Assembly (NCBI GenBank): GCA_037127255.1
Contig: JBANSL010000003.1
Coordinates: forward strand, 498,501-562,500
Source of the DNA: Persicaria tinctoria
Lineage: Eukaryota > Streptophyta > Magnoliopsida > Caryophyllales > Polygonaceae
Length of the DNA stretch: 64,000 nt
Direction: 5' to 3'
Below, piece by piece: positions 63,773 to 64,000 of the stretch. The notes beneath the pieces are model-generated. The model was not told where the DNA came from and did not search any database. It saw only the letters and a list, made by a program, of their open reading frames with translations. The position numbers were made by a program, and so were the translations under genes. The stretch's first letter is position 1; every line of letters begins with the position of its first letter.

Positions 63773-64000
63773 CTACCTCCGTTCGGAAAAACTTGACACT
63801 TTACTATTCATGTACGCTTTTTTAGGAGATAAAAACTATATAAAATATCTAGTTTTTTAAATAATTTTTTTAACAACTTCGTAGTTATTATTAATAAGTA
63901 AAAACTTGTTAAAAAAAATTTATAAAAAAAATGAATATTTTATATAGTTTTTATCGTTGTAAAAAAACGTGCATGAATAGTAAACGACAAGTTTTGACGA
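63773..64000. mobile_element. Stowaway-like MITE, cut by window end
   Basis: Starts CTACCTCCGTTCGGAAAAAC after TA. It matches the MITE at 58835-59072 almost throughout, with small insertions and substitutions. The final bases of the right terminus lie outside the window. Confidence 0.9.

Overview
This is nuclear DNA from a flowering plant, almost certainly a eudicot. It is AT-rich, its genes are split by many short GT-AG introns, and it is dense in plant-type transposons. These include Helitrons, Stowaway MITEs, hAT elements, TRIM retrotransposons primed by initiator tRNA-Met, and truncated LINEs. I cannot name the species; lamiid-type eudicots would fit, but nothing here proves it. Exon models were built by hand from splice signals and checked by reading-frame phase. 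Names rest on remembered family sequences, not on a search.

Region 1-8 kb (ordinary genic). Two minus-strand genes lie in tandem: a complete five-exon Mediator subunit MED19 gene (215 codons) and a three-exon gene for a 502-residue plant protein I do not recognise, which carries a basic nuclear-localisation-like tract.

Region 8-24 kb (accessory). This holds a higher-order TGAACC tandem array inside inverted repeats, a dead RNase H domain, and a long-terminal-inverted-repeat element. It then holds a run of intron-bearing gene fragments: the ArfGAP AGD5/NEV C-terminal half, an unidentified fragment, an NAA40-type histone N-acetyltransferase with lesions, and the last exons of a MED28-like gene. 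Two Helitron-like 5' termini lie among them, so transposon-mediated gene capture is the likely origin.

Region 24.8-36.2 kb (duplicated segment). There is an intact eight-exon ribosomal protein L5 gene and a second RPL5 copy. The second copy keeps every splice site but is broken by a 213-bp deletion fusing exons 4 and 5 and a net 26-bp deletion in exon 6. A 5' fragment of the neighbouring F-box/LRR gene sits next to the pseudogene, and an SPT2-like exon lies inside a Helitron-like stretch. The intact single-exon F-box/LRR gene follows.

Region 37-42.2 kb. A complete 21-exon CTP synthase gene (603 codons, phase-consistent throughout) carries both the synthase and glutamine-amidotransferase domains.

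Region 42.2-64 kb (gene-poor transposon mosaic). Contents in order: a TRIM foldback, a TIR element with a TCA target duplication, a Stowaway MITE, a 1.43-kb hAT element with an 8-bp target duplication, and a 1.74-kb Helitron with a textbook 3' hairpin. Next come a perfect 107-bp tandem duplication, a head-to-head TRIM pair (one with LTRs identical by eye), a 5'-truncated LINE with target duplication, and nested Stowaway MITEs. The last items are an inverted-repeat element carrying a membrane-protein-like ORF, and a second copy of the inner MITE cut by the window end.

I found no wholly new system. The most notable items are the array of captured gene fragments, the RPL5 deletion pseudogene with its F-box fragment, the TGAACC higher-order array, and the TRIM and Helitron structures.
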